This document shows positions 60,397 to 64,000 of a stretch of DNA of 64,000 nt, piece by piece (position 1 is the stretch's first letter; each line of letters opens with the position of its first letter). The notes below the pieces were generated by a model. The model was not told the DNA's origin, did not search any database, and saw only the letters and a program-made list of their open reading frames with translations. A program made the position numbers and the translations under genes. The stretch spans positions 83,298 through 147,297 of the forward strand of contig JAFUEH010000020.1 of the NCBI GenBank assembly GCA_017463985.1. Direction: 5' to 3'. The DNA comes from Eubacterium sp. (GTDB lineage Bacteria > Bacillota > Clostridia > Oscillospirales > Acutalibacteraceae).

Positions 60397-62417
60397 TGAA
60401 AAAGCTACAAAAACTTCGCTCCAATTTAGCCATCAATATTATCAGCGCCGTTGTGCTTTTGCTATTAATATTCAGCCTTATTGTCAGCACGATTGGCTAT
60501 GTGAGCTTTACCAATGCTTTAAAAAGGGAATATGCTGAAACGACCTTCCATATAGCGGACACGGCGGCTACGCTTGTGAACGGAGACCGTATTGACGACT
60601 ATCTTGCCGAGGGCGGCACCTCAGCGGACTACCAACAAAGCAAAGAACGTCTTGATATATACTGCGAAAAGATGCAGGTTTCCATTGTGTATGTCATTAA
60701 GGTAGATACTACTGATTACAAGCGTTTCACGTCAATTTTTAATTCAGTAGGGGAGGATACAGGCTACACGCCGTGGGAAATCGGCTATCAGCAAGATACC
60801 ACTAACGAAGAATATGCGCAGATTTATCATGACATTTACAGCGGCTCGCTGGCATACGGCACCGTTTATCGCACGAAAAATCTGAACGGCGCACCGCCGC
60901 ATATTACCACCTTAGCACCGATTAATAATTCGCAGGGCGAAGTGGTTGCGCTGATGTGTATTCAGCGACCGATGGAGGAGCTGATAGAAGCCACACGACC
61001 GTATCTTATCAATATTGGCATTTCAACGCTGCTTTTGTCACTGATGGTTGCCTTCACCTCGGTGATCTATCTCCGCAAGGAATTTGTCAGTCCTCTCAGA
61101 CGGGTTACGGACGAGGCGCACCGCTTTGCAACGGAAAATACCAAGGGCGAGGATTTCGGTGACATCAGTAAAATTAATGAGATTTTAGACCTTGCGCATT
61201 CCATCGATATTATGGAGGTGGATATGCTGCGCTATATCGAAAACCTTACCTCTGTAACAGCGGACAAGGAGCGGATCGGCACAGAGCTGAACGTGGCAAA
61301 AATCATTCAGGAGAATTCCATCCCGAATATTTTTCCTGCCTTTCCGGGAAGGAATGAATTTGATGTTTACGCGTCCATGACGCCTGCAAAGGAGGTCGGC
61401 GGCGATTTCTATAACTTCTTCCTGATTGATGACGACCACTTGGCAATGGTCATCGGTGATGTTTCCGGCAAGGGTATTCCGGCGTCATTGTTTATGATGT
61501 TAACAAATATTCTTATCACTGACAGAATGCATCAGGATACAACGCCTGCGGCAATCCTGACCTCGGTGAACGAGTCTATTTGCGAACACAACAAAGCCGA
61601 TATGTTTGTTACCCTGTGGCTCGGTGTTCTTGAAATATCCACTGGTAAGATCATTGCGGCAAACGCAGGTCACGATGACCCTGCTATTTATCGCAAGGGC
61701 GAGCGCTTTGAAATCGTGAAGAGTAAGCACGGGTTGGTCGTCGGCGCCATGAGCGGCATCCAATATAAGAATTTTGAAATTCAGCTGAATAAGGGCGATA
61801 AAATATTTCTGTATACCGATGGCGTGCCGGAGGCGACCAACAGCGACAATAAGCTGTTCACGCTTGAAAGCATGGTGAAATCACTCAACGATGCAAAGGC
61901 GCAAGGACCGCAAGGCGTGTTAGAACACATCAAAAACAGCGTGGACGCTTTTGTAGGCGATGCACCGCAGTTTGACGATTTAACCATGCTCTGCCTTGAG
62001 CTGAAGGACAAAGACGAAAATACGCTGACGGTGGACGCTACAACGGACAATCTGCAGCAGGTAACGGACTTTGTTGACGGTATTTTAGAGGCAAACGGCG
62101 CGTCTATGAAAACGCTTATGCAAATTGATTTAGCCGTGGAAGAAATCTATGTCAACATCGCGAACTATGCTTATGGCGAGAGCGTAGGCAAAGCGGAAAT
62201 TACAGCGGCGTATAACGACGGCACCATTACGATAATCTTTAAGGACAGCGGAACGCCCTATAATCCGCTTGAAAAGCCCGATCCCGATATCACGCTTTCC
62301 GCTGATGAAAGAGAAATCGGTGGACTTGGCGTCTTCCTTACTAAAAAGAACATGGACACCGTTTCGTATCAGTATGAAAACGGCTATAATATCTTCACGA
62401 TGACCAAGCGCATTTAA
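60393..62417 (+). CDS. Membrane SpoIIE-type phosphatase with HATPase domain (second copy)
   Basis: A 674-residue paralogue of the protein at 24915 with the same order. There is an N-terminal helix (IISAVVLLLLIFSLIVSTIG), an external domain to about 195, a second helix (ISTLLLSLMVAFTSVIYL) and a HAMP-like segment (EFVSPLRRVTDEAHRF). The SpoIIE/PP2C domain (about 300-530) has VGGDFYNFFLI, MVIGDVSGKGIPASLFM, AANAGHDDPAI and FLYTDGVPEA. C-terminal HATPase_c (about 550-674) has DLAVEEIYVNIANYA and FKDSGTPYNPLEKPD then GGLGVFLTKK. All parts needed for STAS dephosphorylation and partner kinase activity are there. It ends the HD-STAS-kinase-STAS-phosphatase operon. Confidence 0.9.
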   Translation: MMKKLQKLRSNLAINIISAVVLLLLIFSLIVSTIGYVSFTNALKREYAETTFHIADTAATLVNGDRIDDYLAEGGTSADYQQSKERLDIYCEKMQVSIVYVIKVDTTDYKRFTSIFNSVGEDTGYTPWEIGYQQDTTNEEYAQIYHDIYSGSLAYGTVYRTKNLNGAPPHITTLAPINNSQGEVVALMCIQRPMEELIEATRPYLINIGISTLLLSLMVAFTSVIYLRKEFVSPLRRVTDEAHRFATENTKGEDFGDISKINEILDLAHSIDIMEVDMLRYIENLTSVTADKERIGTELNVAKIIQENSIPNIFPAFPGRNEFDVYASMTPAKEVGGDFYNFFLIDDDHLAMVIGDVSGKGIPASLFMMLTNILITDRMHQDTTPAAILTSVNESICEHNKADMFVTLWLGVLEISTGKIIAANAGHDDPAIYRKGERFEIVKSKHGLVVGAMSGIQYKNFEIQLNKGDKIFLYTDGVPEATNSDNKLFTLESMVKSLNDAKAQGPQGVLEHIKNSVDAFVGDAPQFDDLTMLCLELKDKDENTLTVDATTDNLQQVTDFVDGILEANGASMKTLMQIDLAVEEIYVNIANYAYGESVGKAEITAAYNDGTITIIFKDSGTPYNPLEKPDPDITLSADEREIGGLGVFLTKKNMDTVSYQYENGYNIFTMTKRI

Positions 62418-62494
62418 CTAAATTTCATTCAGGAAATTTTATATCCTTCGTTAATTCGCTTGATATTTAACAAGATTAATCGCAAAAAACGTAT

Positions 62495-62523
62495 AAGCCG
62501 ATTGAGAAATCAGTCGGCTTTTA
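62495..62523 (+). terminator. Terminator after the second phosphatase operon
   Basis: AAGCCGA-TT / AG-TCGGCTT hairpin followed by TTATATTG, about 80 bp after the stop codon. Confidence 0.75.
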
Positions 62524-62525
62524 TA

Positions 62526-62554
62526 TTGTAATCAATTTTTTCTTGTGGTATAAT
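62526..62554 (+). promoter_or_regulatory. Promoter of sortase B
   Basis: TTGTAA (62526-62531), a 17-bp spacer and perfect TATAAT (62549-62554), about 80 bp before the start codon. Confidence 0.65.
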
Positions 62555-62634
62555 GACATCTAAAATCGGATTGGCATTATCCGGATGTTGGCTGACAGTT
62601 CAATAGTGCCATAAGCGGTAAAGGAAAATCATTT

Positions 62635-63387
62635 ATGAAAAAACCAAGCAAAAAGAACATATTATGGCTGCTGGCGCTGCTGTTTTTTATCGGCGTTTTA
62701 GCGTTTTCGCTGTACCGCGCATTGGGGATCTATCTGCCGCAAAAGCAGGCACAGGAGGCCTACGAGCAGCTCAAGGAGAGCGCAACAGCGGAGGAGAGCG
62801 AGACGGCGGAGCGGGCGTTCCCGTACGCAGCGCTGCTGGCGGAAAACAGCGATTTTCAGGGTTGGCTTTCGGTGGAAGATACGGTGATCGACTACCCTGT
62901 GATGCAGTCGGGCGCGGACGATCCGGAGTATTATTTGCGCCGGAATTTTAACGGTGAGCCCTCGACGGCCGGCTGTCTGTTCATTGGCGGCGGCTGTGAT
63001 ATCGATTCTGACTGTTTTATTATTTACGGTCACAATATGTCAACGGATATTATGTTCGGCACGCTGGACCGCTATGCCGATCCTGCGTATGCCGCAGACC
63101 ATACAATAGTCCGTCTGGTGACGCCGGAGGAGGACAGGGAATATCAGGTGTTTGCTGCCTTCCAATCGAAGATTTATAATGACACAGATCAGATTTTTAA
63201 GTACTACGATGCCGTTGGCAGTCTGGCACCGGAACAGTATGGGGAAACAGTGGAAAATCTGCGCAGCCTCTCCGTGATCGACCTGGCGCAGGCACAGCAG
63301 TACCCGGCGCAGCTCTTGCTGCTTTCCACCTGTAGCTACCATACTACGAACGGTCGTTTTGTTGTTGCTGCCTACCGTGTGAAATAA
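62635..63387 (+). CDS. srtB: Class B sortase
   Basis: A 250-residue membrane-anchored transpeptidase. An N-terminal helix (NILWLLALLFFIGVLAFSLY) precedes the sortase fold: DFQGWLSVEDTVIDYPVMQS near 75, the catalytic His in IIYGHNMSTDIMFG near 132, the Cys in LLLLSTCSYHTTNGRFVV near 232 and the Arg in that same stretch near 241. GHNM and the STCSY surroundings are typical of class B. Sortase B enzymes attach a small number of surface or pilus proteins to the wall. A fragment of a possible substrate lies directly downstream. The start follows AAGCGGTAAAGGAAAATCATTT. Confidence 0.93.
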   Translation: MKKPSKKNILWLLALLFFIGVLAFSLYRALGIYLPQKQAQEAYEQLKESATAEESETAERAFPYAALLAENSDFQGWLSVEDTVIDYPVMQSGADDPEYYLRRNFNGEPSTAGCLFIGGGCDIDSDCFIIYGHNMSTDIMFGTLDRYADPAYAADHTIVRLVTPEEDREYQVFAAFQSKIYNDTDQIFKYYDAVGSLAPEQYGETVENLRSLSVIDLAQAQQYPAQLLLLSTCSYHTTNGRFVVAAYRVK

Positions 63388-63501
63388 TTATTAATACCCC
63401 CTTAGCAAACCGATTCTAAACAAAAGAATACACCACCAAAGCGAAAGGTTCGCTCAAACAAGCAATTACTCCTTCTCTCCTGTTGAAGCTGTTGGCAGTG
63501 A

Positions 63502-63822
63502 TTGTTTTTGTCTGGGTACGTGTCCGAGGTTTTGGAAAGCAAGGACAGCGAAATTTACACCGCTTCGTATATGGATAAAAATCACTCCGAGATGGAGGGC
63601 TACCATACAGAGGTAGTACAGAACTGCGCCGACTCACAGGCCACGCGAACCGTGCAAGGAACGCTGGAGGAAAATCAGACGGTGGACTATACCAATTCTA
63701 AGAACGTGCTGATTTCCACCGGCATCAAAGTAAGAACACTTCTGTTACTGATATTGATGGCACTGTGTATGGGCATCGGTTTCTGGTATTTCAAAAAGCG
63801 TTATCATGCGCAAATCACTTAA
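63502..63822 (+). pseudogene. 3' fragment of a sortase-anchored surface protein
   Basis: About 105 codons read YVSEVLESKDSEIYTASYMD and so on, ending in TVDYTNSKNVLISTGIKVRT, a hydrophobic helix (LLLLILMALCMGIGFWYF) and KKRYHAQIT. That is the C-terminal layout of clostridial Cna-B/SpaA-type surface proteins, with xxTGI in place of an LPXTG motif. A stop codon immediately precedes the frame (63499-63501), there is no ATG or ribosome-binding site, and no signal peptide. The 5' part has been lost. It follows sortase B by 115 bp. Confidence 0.65.
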
Positions 63823-63863
63823 TAAATTAACGAAGTTTAACTTATTATTTACATGAACAAAGG

Positions 63864-63900
63864 GGCTGTCTCACGGAAAACGTGAGGCAGCCGAATTTTT
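63864..63900 (+). terminator. Strong terminator
   Basis: GGCTGTCTCACG (63864-63875) and CGTGAGGCAGCC (63881-63892) pair over 12 bp (one G-U) around GAAAA, followed by GAATTTTTT. Confidence 0.85.
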
Positions 63901-63936
63901 TGCAAAGAAATATGCAAAGAAATATGCAAAGAAATA
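63901..63936. repeat. Three perfect 12-bp tandem repeats
   Basis: TGCAAAGAAATA occurs three times head to tail, directly after the terminator. Confidence 0.95.
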
Positions 63937-63961
63937 CAGGTCGGTATGGAAACCGACCTGT
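63936..63961. other. 10-bp inverted repeat
   Basis: ACAGGTCGGT (63936-63945) and ACCGACCTGT (63952-63961) with a 6-nt loop, adjoining the 12-bp repeats; no T tract follows. It may be an operator or a terminator without tail. Confidence 0.6.
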
Positions 63962-64000
63962 AAATGGTGTATGATGTAAGTAAAGAAAAAAACCATTCTA

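Overview
The window looks like chromosome of an anaerobic gut-type Firmicute (class Clostridia, probably Oscillospiraceae/Ruminococcaceae). This is inferred from gene content: an ECF transporter operon, DUF5711, a ClpE/ClpC-like ATPase with an N-terminal zinc finger, a SigH-like sigma factor, CotH and BspA-type surface proteins, SpoIIE-type phosphatases and sortase B. Species is not claimed.

Layout. (1) 1-2295: the end of a large phage polyvalent protein gene, frameshifted and cut off at the terminator of a minus-strand tRNA-Ser. (2) 2333-2832: tRNA-Ser(TGA) and tRNA-Ser(GCT), with a duplicated tRNA tail plus terminator. (3) 2938-6946, minus strand: zinc-ribbon protein, SigH-like factor, ychF and a GH2 glycosidase. 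(4) 7035-11045: ilvBN, a small unknown gene and a transglutaminase-like lipoprotein. (5) 11100-23877: one tightly packed housekeeping operon, ruvC-ruvA-ruvB-glmM-methyltransferase-ecfA1-ecfA2-ecfT-truA-DUF5711-cvpA-pgsA-clp. (6) 23884-24299: tRNA-Gly-Arg-His-Gln from a near-consensus promoter.

(7) 24541-62417 is an accessory island and the most interesting part. It holds STAS/SpoIIE-type signalling modules, a two-module reductase-terminated NRPS (A-PCP-C-A-PCP-R), two VanX-like D,D-dipeptidases, an L,D-transpeptidase plus a dead copy, a CotH-like secreted protein, two other large secreted repeat proteins, a 37-residue peptide gene, CstA, a PrsW-type protease, and a LytS-like kinase with a response regulator whose output domain is SARP-like. 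Four promoters inside the island (before 24628, 40382, 48423 and 51800) share the same architecture. Each has two perfect or near-perfect 11-bp direct repeats of TTTGTTATACA, then exactly 8 bp, then a -10 box, with no recognisable -35. This is the known layout of SARP activator sites. The simplest reading is that the SARP-like regulator at 47445 drives all four operons, forming a cell-envelope and small-molecule regulon that appears to be undescribed. (8) 62495-64000: sortase B, a truncated sorted-protein remnant, terminators and a short tandem repeat.

How it may fit together (inference): LytS-like sensing at the membrane activates the SARP-type regulator. That regulator turns on synthesis of a probable peptide- or acyl-aldehyde and a set of secreted or wall-modifying proteins, while STAS/PP2C/HATPase proteins in the same transcripts add partner-switch-type control. 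Gene decay (L,D-transpeptidase, HAD phosphatase, nucleoside hydrolase, sorted protein) and internal duplications show the island is still being remodelled.
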